Assembly (NCBI RefSeq): GCF_042731755.1
Contig: NZ_JBHWLR010000014.1
Span: 93,273 to 157,272, forward strand
Direction: 5' to 3'
Source of the DNA: Promicromonospora sp042731755
GTDB taxonomy: Bacteria > Actinomycetota > Actinomycetes > Actinomycetales > Cellulomonadaceae
DNA length: 64,000 nucleotides
Part shown: positions 1 through 6,998 of the stretch, piece after piece
Layout: each line of letters opens with the position of its first letter
How positions within the stretch are numbered: the first letter of the stretch is position 1
Notes under the pieces: model-generated
Told to the model about the DNA's origin: nothing
Database searches by the model: none
The model's input: only the letters and a program-made list of their open reading frames with translations
Made by a program: the position numbers and the translations under genes

Positions 1-1
1 G

Positions 2-1036
2 GCCGAGGCGGTCGTCGGCCCGCAGCTCGCCCGCCTGGTCGACCGATTCGGCCAGACCCGCGTGCTCCCGCTCTACCTCGTCGCGCACGGCGCCGCCGTC
101 GCCTGCGTCGTCCTGGCGCAGTCGCCGACGGCGGCCGTCATCGCCGCGGGCTGCGCGGGCGCGGCGGTCCCCCAGCTCGGCGCCCTGTCCGCCGCCCGCT
201 GGGCGCACCTGCTGCGCGGCGACCGCGCCGACGACCTGCCCGGCGCGTTCTCCCTGGAGTCGCTGGCCAACGCCACGAGCTTCCTGCTCGGGCCGGTGCT
301 GGTCACCGCGCTGGGCGCGGCGGGCCACACGACGGCGGCCAGCCTCACCGCGGCGGCCCTGATCCTGGGCGGCGGCACCGCCCTGGCCCTGCAGCGGCGC
401 ACCGCGCCCCCGCCGCACGCCGCCGCCGAACGCGCCCGCGGCACGCGGTCCGGCCTGCTCGCGCCGGCGTTCCTGGTCCTGGCGCTGCTCAACCTCGCCA
501 TCGGCCTGTACTTCGGCACCATGGGGGTCGCGGTCACGGCCTTCGCGGTCGGCCACGGGACGCCCGGCACGGCAGCGCCGCTCATCGCCGCCGGGAGCGT
601 GGCCGGCCTCCTGTCGGGCTGGCTCTACGGACGGCGCCGACGCCCCACCCCGGCCCGGTGCCAGCTCGTGCTCGTCACGGTCTGGCTGACGGCGACCGCC
701 GCGCTGCTGCCGTTCGCGCCGTCCGCCGTCTGGCTGGGCCTCGCCCTGGTGCTCACGGAGGCCGCCGTGCCGCCGACCCTGGTGCTGCTCACCGTGCTGA
801 CCGAGCGGGCGGTCCGCCCGGCCGTGCTCACGCAGGCGTTCACCTGGAACAACTCCGCGAGCGCCGCCGGCTCCGCGCTGGCGGCGTCGCTCGCGGGCCG
901 GGCGGCGGACGTCTGGGGCGCGCCAGCCGCGCTCGCACAGGCGCCGGCGGCGGGCCTGCTGCTCGTGGCCCTCGCGATCGTCCTGCTGCGTGCCGGACGC
1001 CGGGGCGAGGGACGCCGGAGCGAGGCGCGCCGGTGA
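2..1036 (+). CDS. MFS transporter, 5'-truncated by window edge
   Basis: The reading frame is already open at the first bases, so the N-terminal part lies outside the window. What remains is about 345 residues of alternating hydrophobic helices with short charged loops, including an Arg-rich cytoplasmic loop (GRRRRPTP, near the middle), typical of the second half of a 12-helix major facilitator superfamily exporter. The general pattern resembles actinobacterial drug or sugar efflux MFS proteins; the substrate cannot be read from the sequence. The gene ends 5 bp before the convergent AHSA1-type gene. Family call is firm, function is not. Confidence 0.8.
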   Translation, partial: AEAVVGPQLARLVDRFGQTRVLPLYLVAHGAAVACVVLAQSPTAAVIAAGCAGAAVPQLGALSAARWAHLLRGDRADDLPGAFSLESLANATSFLLGPVLVTALGAAGHTTAASLTAAALILGGGTALALQRRTAPPPHAAAERARGTRSGLLAPAFLVLALLNLAIGLYFGTMGVAVTAFAVGHGTPGTAAPLIAAGSVAGLLSGWLYGRRRRPTPARCQLVLVTVWLTATAALLPFAPSAVWLGLALVLTEAAVPPTLVLLTVLTERAVRPAVLTQAFTWNNSASAAGSALAASLAGRAADVWGAPAALAQAPAAGLLLVALAIVLLRAGRRGEGRRSEARR

Positions 1037-1041
1037 CGGCG

Positions 1042-1521
1042 TCAGCGGCCCGCCACGTACCCGGCCATCTTGTCCAGGCACGCCTCCAGTCCCTGCTGCG
1101 ACATGTCGCGGGACGCGGCGCTGGTGTACCCGTGCTCGACCATGTGGATGCGGCTGCGCCCGTCGCCCAGGCCCGTGATCTCGACCTCGTGGTGCCCCTC
1201 GGCGGGCACGTCGTCCATGGGCGGAGCCTGCGGCGCGCCGTCGGCGTCGCTGAACCGGAACGTGTACTCGATGCGCCGCACCGGCTCGACGACCGTGAAG
1301 TCCCAGGTGGACCACGTGTCGCCGCCGCCGTACTCGGCGGGGGCGCGCATCGCGATCAGCGCGCGGCCGCCGACCCGCAGGTCGACCTCGGCCGCGGGGC
1401 AGGTGAACGGGCCGGGCCCCCACCAGGCGCGCAGGCCCTCGGGGGTGCTCCACGCGGCCCAGGCCGCCTCGACGGGTCCGTCGAGGTCGCGGGTCACGTC
1501 GACGTCGAAGGTGTCGGTCAT
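1042..1521 (-). CDS. SRPBCC/AHSA1-domain protein
   Basis: A protein of about 159 residues whose start is placed at the ATG at 1521, because GGAGGAATC lies directly in front of it; an upstream in-frame start would lack this site. The N-terminus (TFDVDVTRDLDGPVEAAWAA) and the motif AWWGPGPFTCP are hallmarks of the AHSA1/SRPBCC lipid- or ligand-binding fold (activator of Hsp90 ATPase homologue 1-like). Members bind hydrophobic ligands in a helix-grip cavity; the ligand here is unknown. The protein is cytosolic, with no signal or membrane segment. Confidence 0.88.
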   Translation of the reverse strand: MTDTFDVDVTRDLDGPVEAAWAAWSTPEGLRAWWGPGPFTCPAAEVDLRVGGRALIAMRAPAEYGGGDTWSTWDFTVVEPVRRIEYTFRFSDADGAPQAPPMDDVPAEGHHEVEITGLGDGRSRIHMVEHGYTSAASRDMSQQGLEACLDKMAGYVAGR

Positions 1522-1690
1522 GATTCCTCCAGGTGCGCTCGGGACGGGGCGGTGCAACACGCCCCTGCCGCTACCGACGGCCCGGGCCCGCCGAACTCAT
1601 CGCCGAACCAGTTGAACCGTTCTGCCCTTTCACCCGTCGTACGGGGCAGAGGCCGATATCCGGTCGGCCTGCGAACGAGAGGGGCGGAGC

Positions 1691-2374
1691 GTGCGCACTG
1701 GGGCAAAGGTAGGCATCGGCGTCGGAGCGGCCGTGGTCGTGATCGGCGGGGCGGCGGCGATCTTCGGGCCGGGCCTGTACGCGGACTGGGCCAACGAGGC
1801 CGCCGCGGAGGAGCCGAGCCTGGCGGCGTCGGCGGCACCGCTGCCCGACGCCGAGGCGGCCGCCGGGACCTGGACGGTGACCGACGGGTCGTTCGCGGGC
1901 TACCGCGTCGAGGAGGTGCTGCAGGGCGAGGACGTGACCGTGACCGGGCGCACCGAGGACGTCACCGGGTCGGTGACCGTCGCGGACGGCGCGATCAGCG
2001 CCGCCGACATCACGGTGGACATCGCGAGCGTGGCCACCGACGAGGCCAACCGCGACGGGTACTTCCGCGACACCGCGATGGAGGTCGGCCAGTTCCCGAC
2101 CGCGACGTTCGTGCTCACCGAGCCGGCGCCCATCGAGGCGGGCGCCACGGCGGTGGAGCTGACCGGCGACCTGACCGTGCACGGCGTCACGCAGACGGCC
2201 ACGTTCGACGCCGAGGTCGCGGGCGACGCGACCAGCGGCGACCCGGTGCAGGTGGTGGGCAGCGTGCCGATCACGTTCGAGGACTTCGGCGTCGAGGCGC
2301 CGGACCTCGGGTTCGTGACGGTGGAGGATGAGGGCAGCATCGAGTTCTCGCTGCAGCTGGCCCCCGGCCAGTGA
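1691..2374 (+). CDS. YceI family protein, membrane-anchored
   Basis: Starts at a GTG preceded by a purine-rich AGAGGGG stretch. Residues about 7-30 form one hydrophobic segment after MRTGAK, a signal anchor. The rest is a YceI beta-barrel domain (GTWTVTDGSFAGYRVEEV, then SVATDEANRDGYFRD and the conserved FPTATF), a lipocalin-like fold that binds isoprenoid or other amphiphilic ligands outside the membrane. It sits just upstream of and co-directional with the ECF sigma/anti-sigma pair (68 bp gap), so it could be part of that stress regulon; this is inference. 227 residues, within the family range for anchored forms. Confidence 0.9.
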   Translation: MRTGAKVGIGVGAAVVVIGGAAAIFGPGLYADWANEAAAEEPSLAASAAPLPDAEAAAGTWTVTDGSFAGYRVEEVLQGEDVTVTGRTEDVTGSVTVADGAISAADITVDIASVATDEANRDGYFRDTAMEVGQFPTATFVLTEPAPIEAGATAVELTGDLTVHGVTQTATFDAEVAGDATSGDPVQVVGSVPITFEDFGVEAPDLGFVTVEDEGSIEFSLQLAPGQ

Positions 2375-2442
2375 CGACGCGGTAGCGACCCGACCGGTCG
2401 ACGAACACACCGAGTAGCCGACACACACGGAAGGAGCCGCTC

Positions 2443-2946
2443 GTGGGTGCCGAGGACGAGCTCCTCGAGGCGGTGCACGACACGCACGCCGACGCGCTGT
2501 ACCGGTACGTCGTGCGCCGCACGGGCGACGAGGAGGAGGCGCGCGACGTGGTGCAGGAGACCCTCCTGCGCGCGTGGCGCAACCCCGAGGTGCTGGAACG
2601 GTCGGAGGACTCCGTGCGCGCCTGGCTGTTCACGGTGGCGCGGAACCTCTCGGTCGACCACCTCCGCAGCGCCCGCCGCACCCGCGAGCGCTCCACCGGG
2701 CACCTGCCCGACCGCGAGGAGCGCGACACCACGCAGTCCGTGCTGGACTCGTGGCTGGTGGCCGACGCGCTGCTGTCGCTCTCGCCGTCACACCGGGCGG
2801 TGGTGGTGGGCGCGTACTACGGGGGACGTTCGGTGGCCGAGCTCTCGACCGAGCTGGGCGTCCCCGCCGGGACGGTCAAGTCGCGGCTGCACTACGGGCT
2901 GCGCGCGCTGCGCCTGGCCCTGCAGGAGAAAGGAGTCACGGCATGA
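2443..2946 (+). CDS. ECF RNA polymerase sigma factor
   Basis: 167 residues, starting at GTG with a good GGAAGGAG site 6 bp upstream. Region 2 is visible (YRYVVRRTGDEEEARDVVQE, with the DVVQETLLRAW core that binds RNA polymerase and melts the -10), followed by region 4 with a helix-turn-helix (SVAELSTELGVPAGTVKSRL) that reads the -35. The length and the lack of region 1.1/3 fit an extracytoplasmic-function sigma factor. Its TGA overlaps the ATG of the next gene (ATGA), the usual arrangement with a cognate anti-sigma factor. It resembles the SigL/SigK-type group; no symbol is assigned. Confidence 0.93.
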   Translation: MGAEDELLEAVHDTHADALYRYVVRRTGDEEEARDVVQETLLRAWRNPEVLERSEDSVRAWLFTVARNLSVDHLRSARRTRERSTGHLPDREERDTTQSVLDSWLVADALLSLSPSHRAVVVGAYYGGRSVAELSTELGVPAGTVKSRLHYGLRALRLALQEKGVTA

Positions 2947-3755
2947 TCCCCGCGGGAGAGTCAGGGGGTGGCGGCGACCGGTACGCCGAGTGGGACGCGG
3001 CCTACGTGCTCGGCGCCCTGAGCCCGAGCGACCGGCGCGCCTACGAGCGGCACCTCGCTGAGTGCGCGGCATGCCGCGCGGCGGTGGCGGAGCTCGCCGG
3101 ACTGCCGGGCCTGCTCGGCACCATCAGCCCGGCGCACGCGCAGGCGCTCGTCGAGGAGGCGCCGGACCCGGCAGTCTCGCCCGGCCCGGCCGACGTCGTG
3201 CCGCTCACGAGCCTCGCCCGCGCCGCCCGCCGGTCCCGGCTCCGCCGGCGTGCGCTGGGCGCAGTGGCCGCGAGCGTTCTTGTGGTCGCCGGGGCGGTGG
3301 GCGGTTCGGCGCTCACCGCGGGCGGCCTGTTCGGCACGCCGGACGGCGGGGTGCCGGACGCCGGGGGCACCACCCCGCCGTCGGCCACTGCCACTGCCAC
3401 CACCGCGGCCGAGGCCCGGACCATCGAGCTGCGGCCGGTGGCCGGGGCGGACATGCGCGCGGAGGTGGTGGTGACGCCCACCACCTGGGGCACCAAGTTC
3501 AAGTGGTCCTGCCACTACCCGCCCAACCCCGGGGAGCAGCCGCCCGAGGGCGCGTACATCCCACCCGAGCCGATCCGGTACGAGCTCGTGCTCGTCGGGC
3601 GGGACGGCGCGCGGACGGTCGCGGCGACGTGGTCGTGGTCGGGCGGCCAGACGACGGGGCTGGACGCGTCGACGGCCGTGTCGCTCACCGACATGGACCG
3701 CATCGAGATCACGCTCGACGGGCACGAGGAGGCGCTGGCGTCGGCCACGCTGTGA
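2943..3755 (+). CDS. Zinc-binding anti-sigma factor, membrane-bound
   Basis: The start at 2943 overlaps the sigma-factor stop. The N-terminal 70 residues contain the zinc anti-sigma motif (YERHLAECAACRAAV, H-x3-C-x2-C) that clamps the sigma factor in the cytosol. A basic stretch (RAARRSRLRRRAL) precedes a single membrane helix (GAVAASVLVVAGAVGGSAL), and the remaining roughly 140 residues face outside; the C-terminal part looks like an anti-sigma-K type extracytoplasmic domain. By family knowledge, redox change at the Cys residues or proteolysis of the anchor would release the sigma factor. 270 residues. Confidence 0.9.
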   Translation: MIPAGESGGGGDRYAEWDAAYVLGALSPSDRRAYERHLAECAACRAAVAELAGLPGLLGTISPAHAQALVEEAPDPAVSPGPADVVPLTSLARAARRSRLRRRALGAVAASVLVVAGAVGGSALTAGGLFGTPDGGVPDAGGTTPPSATATATTAAEARTIELRPVAGADMRAEVVVTPTTWGTKFKWSCHYPPNPGEQPPEGAYIPPEPIRYELVLVGRDGARTVAATWSWSGGQTTGLDASTAVSLTDMDRIEITLDGHEEALASATL

Positions 3756-3760
3756 CGCCG

Positions 3761-3825
3761 GGGCTCAGTGGTGCGCGGACAGGAGAGGTGCACGGGCTCA
3801 GTGGTGCGCGGGCTCAGTGGCGCGC
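3761..3825. repeat. Three short direct repeats over a gene 3' end
   Basis: The unit GGGCTCAGTGGTGCGCG occurs at 3761-3777 and 3794-3810, and a near copy (GGGCTCAGTGGCGCGC) at 3810-3825. The last copy contains the stop codon of the minus-strand gene at 3814, so the 3' end of that gene has effectively been copied downstream twice. Likely replication slippage. Confidence 0.8.
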
Positions 3826-4332
3826 CGGCTCGTCCCACCGCTCCAGGACCACGACGGGCGTCTCGGTGGTGCGGAGCGCGGCGTAGTCGTCGAGCCGGGC
3901 GTCGTAGTCGCGCCACCTGGCCCAGAGCCGGTCGTGCTCGGCGCCCTGCGCCGCGTGGGCGCGCACAGTGCGCGAGTCCTCGTCGACGAGGTCCACGGTG
4001 GCCTCGGGGTGCAGCCGCAGGTTGAGCCACCAGCTGGGGTGGCCCTGGGCCCAGCCGTTCATGGCCAGCGTGACGAGGTCCGGGCCGTCCTCGACGTAGG
4101 CGACGATCACGCTGTGCTCGCACCCGGTGCGGCGTCCGGTGGTGGTCAGGCGCATCATGCCCCAGCGGTGCCCCTTGGGCCGCCGGAGCCCGAGCCGGCC
4201 GCCGCTGGCGCGGTACAGGCCGCGGTGGACCTGCCAGGCGAGCCGCACGAACCAGCGCGGCGGGATCCGCGGTGCTGACGTGACCTCGTCCGACACGGTG
4301 ACCACCTCCGGTGCTGACTCCAGGGTAGGCAT
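3814..4332 (-). CDS. Nitroreductase/deazaflavin-dependent oxidoreductase family protein
   Basis: 172 residues of the DUF385/Ddn-like split-barrel family. Visible family features are RLTTTGRRTGCEHSVIVAYV, the DLVTLAMNGWAQGHPSWW core and NLRLHPEATVDL. Members of this actinobacterial family bind F420H2 or menaquinone and reduce quinones or nitro compounds; others have no known reaction. The start at 4332 is the most upstream ATG; its ribosome site is weak, so a later start is possible. It is followed by the repeat block at 3761-3825 and preceded by a palindrome at 4340-4383. Confidence 0.87.
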   Translation of the reverse strand: MPTLESAPEVVTVSDEVTSAPRIPPRWFVRLAWQVHRGLYRASGGRLGLRRPKGHRWGMMRLTTTGRRTGCEHSVIVAYVEDGPDLVTLAMNGWAQGHPSWWLNLRLHPEATVDLVDEDSRTVRAHAAQGAEHDRLWARWRDYDARLDDYAALRTTETPVVVLERWDEPARH

Positions 4333-4339
4333 GCGCCCC

Positions 4340-4383
4340 GGGTCAGACGTACAGGTCCCCCGGGTGACCTGTGCGTCTGACCC
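4340..4383. repeat. Intergenic palindrome, family A copy 1 (TCAGACG...CGTCTGA)
   Basis: A 20-nt arm beginning GGGTCAGACGTACAGGTC is mirrored by GACCTGTGCGTCTGACCC, with a very short loop. The same palindrome, with nearly the same sequence, recurs at 19668-19707. This copy lies downstream of the endonuclease gene stop and could terminate it, though no T tract follows. Two copies make it a repeat family and not just a terminator. Confidence 0.85.
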
Positions 4384-4401
4384 GTGGGCGGGGTCGGCCG
4401 G

Positions 4402-5259
4402 TCAGCCCCAGATGGCGTCGGCCCACTCCGGGTGGTCGACGAACGGGTTGCGGTTTTGCTGGAACTGCTCGTAGATGACGTCGTTCCGGTGGGCCTCGAA
4501 CGAGGACACCGGGTCGGCGTCGTTCCACTCCAGCAGCGTGGAGAGCTTGCCGTGGTACGGGGCGGAGCCGTTGTTCACGGTGTCGTTCGGCTCCAGGTCG
4601 GCGAAACTGTCCTCGCCCTCCCAGCGCACGGCCATGTAGAGGATCATGCGCGCGACGTCGCCCTTGACGTCGTCGCGGGGCTCGAACGAGTCCGCGTCGG
4701 TGTAGTTGCCGGGCGCACCGGAGACCGCGCTGCCGCCCTCGTCGAAGTCCTTGTTGCCGCGGACGCCGTTGACCTGGACGTCGGCCGGGCGCAGGTGGTG
4801 CAGGTCGGTGCCCGGCCCCGTGGACGTGCCGAAGTCGCCGTGCGACTTGGCCCAGACGTGCTCCCGGTTCCAGTCGCCGACGTCGCCGCCGTTGAGGCTC
4901 TTGGCCCGCGACTCGCCGCTGTACAGGAGGATGACGTTGTCCGGGTTGGCCGGGTCCTCGTCGGTGGCCATCAGGCCGTCCCACACCTCGTCGTAGGAGA
5001 CGGCGTCGGCGTCGCTGATGATGTCGTTCAGCTCGGCCTTGAGCGCCTCGCCCGTCAGGCCCGCGGCGCTGTCGTAGTAGCCGGCGGGGACCTCGGCGGC
5101 GTCCTGCACGACGACGTCCGAGGGCGCCTCGGTCGACGTCGTCGCGTCCTGCGCGACAGCGCCCGGCGCCGCCAGGACCCCGGCCGCGATCGCGAGCGCC
5201 GCCGGCCCGCCCCACCGGACCCGACCCAGACCCCGTGCCCGTACGAGACGTGTGCGCAT
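4402..5259 (-). CDS. Secreted endonuclease I family nuclease
   Basis: 285 residues. The first ~36 form a Sec signal (basic MRTRLVRARGLGRVRWGG, hydrophobic core, cleavage around GAVAQ-DA). The mature domain matches endonuclease I (PF04231): NREHVWAKSHGDFG with the catalytic His/metal region, then TDLHHLRPADVQVNGVRGNK and the EFQQ-like C-terminus (YEQFQQNRNPFVDHPEWADA). It should cleave DNA outside the cell, for nutrient or phosphate salvage or defence against extracellular DNA. Start chosen at ATG 5259 with GGAGG six bases upstream. Inverted repeats in its promoter are listed separately. Confidence 0.92.
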   Translation of the reverse strand: MRTRLVRARGLGRVRWGGPAALAIAAGVLAAPGAVAQDATTSTEAPSDVVVQDAAEVPAGYYDSAAGLTGEALKAELNDIISDADAVSYDEVWDGLMATDEDPANPDNVILLYSGESRAKSLNGGDVGDWNREHVWAKSHGDFGTSTGPGTDLHHLRPADVQVNGVRGNKDFDEGGSAVSGAPGNYTDADSFEPRDDVKGDVARMILYMAVRWEGEDSFADLEPNDTVNNGSAPYHGKLSTLLEWNDADPVSSFEAHRNDVIYEQFQQNRNPFVDHPEWADAIWG

Positions 5260-5350
5260 CGTCGACCTCCGTGTGCGACGGCCCGCGACCCCCTGCGGGC
5301 CTCGGCGCCTCGCTCACCCTGACACGGCGCGGCCCTGACCTGAGGTGACA

Positions 5351-5396
5351 TCAGTAAACTTTGGGTGAAATCTACTGACAAGACGTACTTTCACCC
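5351..5396. promoter_or_regulatory. Nested inverted repeats upstream of the nuclease gene
   Basis: Two interleaved inverted repeats lie about 90-140 bp upstream of the nuclease start: TCAGTA (5351-5356)/TACTGA (5373-5378) and GGGTGAAA (5363-5370)/TTTCACCC (5389-5396). This AT-richer island stands out from its surroundings and is a plausible regulator-binding region; no regulator can be named. Confidence 0.45.
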
Positions 5397-5404
5397 CGGG
5401 GCGG

Positions 5405-5455
5405 ACCATGCACTTGCTGCCAGAACCAGCCAGATCCTGGCAGCAGGTGCATGGT
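5405..5455. repeat. Long intergenic hairpin
   Basis: ACCATGCACTTGCTGCCAG (5405-5423) and CTGGCAGCAGGTGCATGGT (5437-5455) form a 19-bp stem with one mismatch and a 13-nt loop. It lies between the nuclease promoter and the end of the SDR gene. No T-run follows on either strand. Single copy in this window. Confidence 0.8.
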
Positions 5456-5511
5456 TCGTGGCGGCGGCCGACGGCGGCCGACGACGGCCGACGGCGGTCA
5501 GTCGGACCCGA

Positions 5512-6282
5512 TCAGCCGGCGACGACCGCCACGTTGGCGCGGCCGCCGTCGACGTCGAGCGTCGCGCCGTGGACGAAGGCCGCATCGTCGGAGGCGAGGT
5601 AGACCACCGCCGCGCCGATCGCGGCCGGGTGGCCCGGGCCGCCCGCGGGTGTGCCGGAGGTCATCGCGCCCGCGAAGTCGGCGGCGGGGTCCAGCTCCGG
5701 CGGCCGGATGACGCCCGGCGAGACCGCGTTGACGCGCACGCCCTGCGGCCCGAACTCGGCCGCCCACGAGCGGGTCAGCGACTCCAGCGCGCTCTTGGTC
5801 GAGGCGTACAGCCCGCCGAGCGGCGTGGCGAGGCGGGCCACCCAGGAGCCGAGGTTGATGATCGTGCCGCCGCCGTCGGCCACCATGCGGGGCGCCACGA
5901 CCTGGGTGAGGAAGTAGGGCGCCTTGACGTTCACGGCGTAGTAGCGGTCGAAGGTCGCGGAGTCGGTGCCGGCCAGGTGCACGGTGGGCGCGTAGATCCC
6001 GGCGTTGTTCACCAGGATGTCGAGCCGCCCGCCGAGCACCTCGGTGGCCGCGCCGGCCAGGCCGTGGCTCGCCTCCGGGCTGCCGTCGAGGTCGGCCGCG
6101 ACGAAGTCGGCCTTGCCGCCGCGCGCCCGGATCCCGGCTACGACCTCCTCGCCGCGCTCCACGCTGCGCCCGGAGACGACGACGTGCGCCCCCTCCGCGC
6201 CGAGCGCCTCGGCGATCGCCCGTCCGATGTTGCTGGTGGACCCGGTCACGAGGGCGGTCCGGCCCTGCAGTCGCTGTGTCAT
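5512..6282 (-). CDS. SDR family oxidoreductase
   Basis: 256 residues from ATG 6282, placed after the divergent operator so that the start matches the classical short-chain dehydrogenase beginning. The Rossmann motif TGSTSNIGRAIAE (cofactor), NNAG, a catalytic Ser region (GSWVARL), YASTK (YxxxK) and the C-terminal PGVIRPPE and GATLDVDGG segments are all present. Substrate unknown; NAD(P)-dependent oxidation/reduction in the cytosol. It is divergent from a TetR gene with a dyad operator between, so it is probably the target of that repressor. Confidence 0.93.
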   Translation of the reverse strand: MTQRLQGRTALVTGSTSNIGRAIAEALGAEGAHVVVSGRSVERGEEVVAGIRARGGKADFVAADLDGSPEASHGLAGAATEVLGGRLDILVNNAGIYAPTVHLAGTDSATFDRYYAVNVKAPYFLTQVVAPRMVADGGGTIINLGSWVARLATPLGGLYASTKSALESLTRSWAAEFGPQGVRVNAVSPGVIRPPELDPAADFAGAMTSGTPAGGPGHPAAIGAAVVYLASDDAAFVHGATLDVDGGRANVAVVAG

Positions 6283-6307
6283 GCCCGCGACGCTAGGAAC
6301 CCATTTT

Positions 6308-6323
6308 TGGACTAGCAAGTCCA
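6308..6323. promoter_or_regulatory. Dyad operator between SDR and TetR genes
   Basis: TGGACT-AGCA-AGTCCA is a perfect 6-bp inverted repeat in the 65-bp divergent region, 25-40 bp from each start codon. It is the expected place for the adjacent TetR regulator to bind and repress both genes. Confidence 0.7.
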
Positions 6324-6347
6324 GAAGATCGGCCGTACCGTCGCCGT

Positions 6348-6932
6348 GTGAAGCTCACCCCGAAGGGCCAGGCGACCCGGCAGCGCATCATCGAGGGCGC
6401 CGCCGAGTACCTGCGCGGCAACAGCCCGGGCAGCGTCACGCTGGACGACGTCGGAGCGGTGACCCGCACCAGCAAGGGCCAGATCTTCCACTACTTCCCG
6501 GACGGCAAGGAGGGGCTGCTGCTCGCTGTCGCACGGTACGAGGCGGACGGCGTGCTGACCGACCAGGAGCCGCACCTCAGCGCGCTCGACTCGTGGGAGT
6601 CGTGGACGGCGTGGCGCGACAGCGTCGTCGCCCGGTACCGCGCCCAGGGCCGGCACTGCCCGCTCGGCGCGCTCATGGACCAGATGTCGGGCTCGCCCGG
6701 CACCGCCGAGGTGATCACGGAGCTGCTCGGCCAGTGGCAGCGGGCGATCCGCGCCGGCGTCGTCTCGATGCAGGGCAGCGGCCAGGTGCGCGCGGACCTG
6801 GACCCCGACCGGACGGCGGCGGCCTTCGTCGCCGGGATCCAGGGCGGGGTCCAGGTGCTGCGCGCCACGGGCCGGTCCGACCAGCTCGAGGCGTCGTTCG
6901 ACCTGCTGATCGACTACCTGCGCAGGGCCTGA
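6348..6932 (+). CDS. TetR/AcrR family transcriptional regulator
   Basis: 194 residues from a GTG start. The N-terminal helix-turn-helix reads GSVTLDDVGAVTRTSKGQIF followed by HYFPDGKEGLL, the standard TetR DNA-binding core. The C-terminal domain with HCPLGALMDQM and AAFVAGIQGGVQVLRAT resembles regulators of short-chain dehydrogenases and drug-response genes. It most likely represses the divergent SDR gene through the dyad at 6308-6323. Confidence 0.93.
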   Translation: MKLTPKGQATRQRIIEGAAEYLRGNSPGSVTLDDVGAVTRTSKGQIFHYFPDGKEGLLLAVARYEADGVLTDQEPHLSALDSWESWTAWRDSVVARYRAQGRHCPLGALMDQMSGSPGTAEVITELLGQWQRAIRAGVVSMQGSGQVRADLDPDRTAAAFVAGIQGGVQVLRATGRSDQLEASFDLLIDYLRRA

Positions 6933-6941
6933 GCCCGGCGC

Positions 6942-6998
6942 GCGGGCCTACCGTTGGGGCCGGCCGCGCAGACCTACCGCGTGGGCGGGCCTACCGCG
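6942..6998. repeat. Three degenerate copies of a gene 3' end
   Basis: The motif GCGGGCCTACCG occurs at 6942-6953 and 6985-6996, and a variant (CAGACCTACCGCG) at 6969-6981. The last full copy contains the sulfatase stop codon (CTA on this strand). Same kind of terminal microduplication as at 3761 and 57043. Confidence 0.55.
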
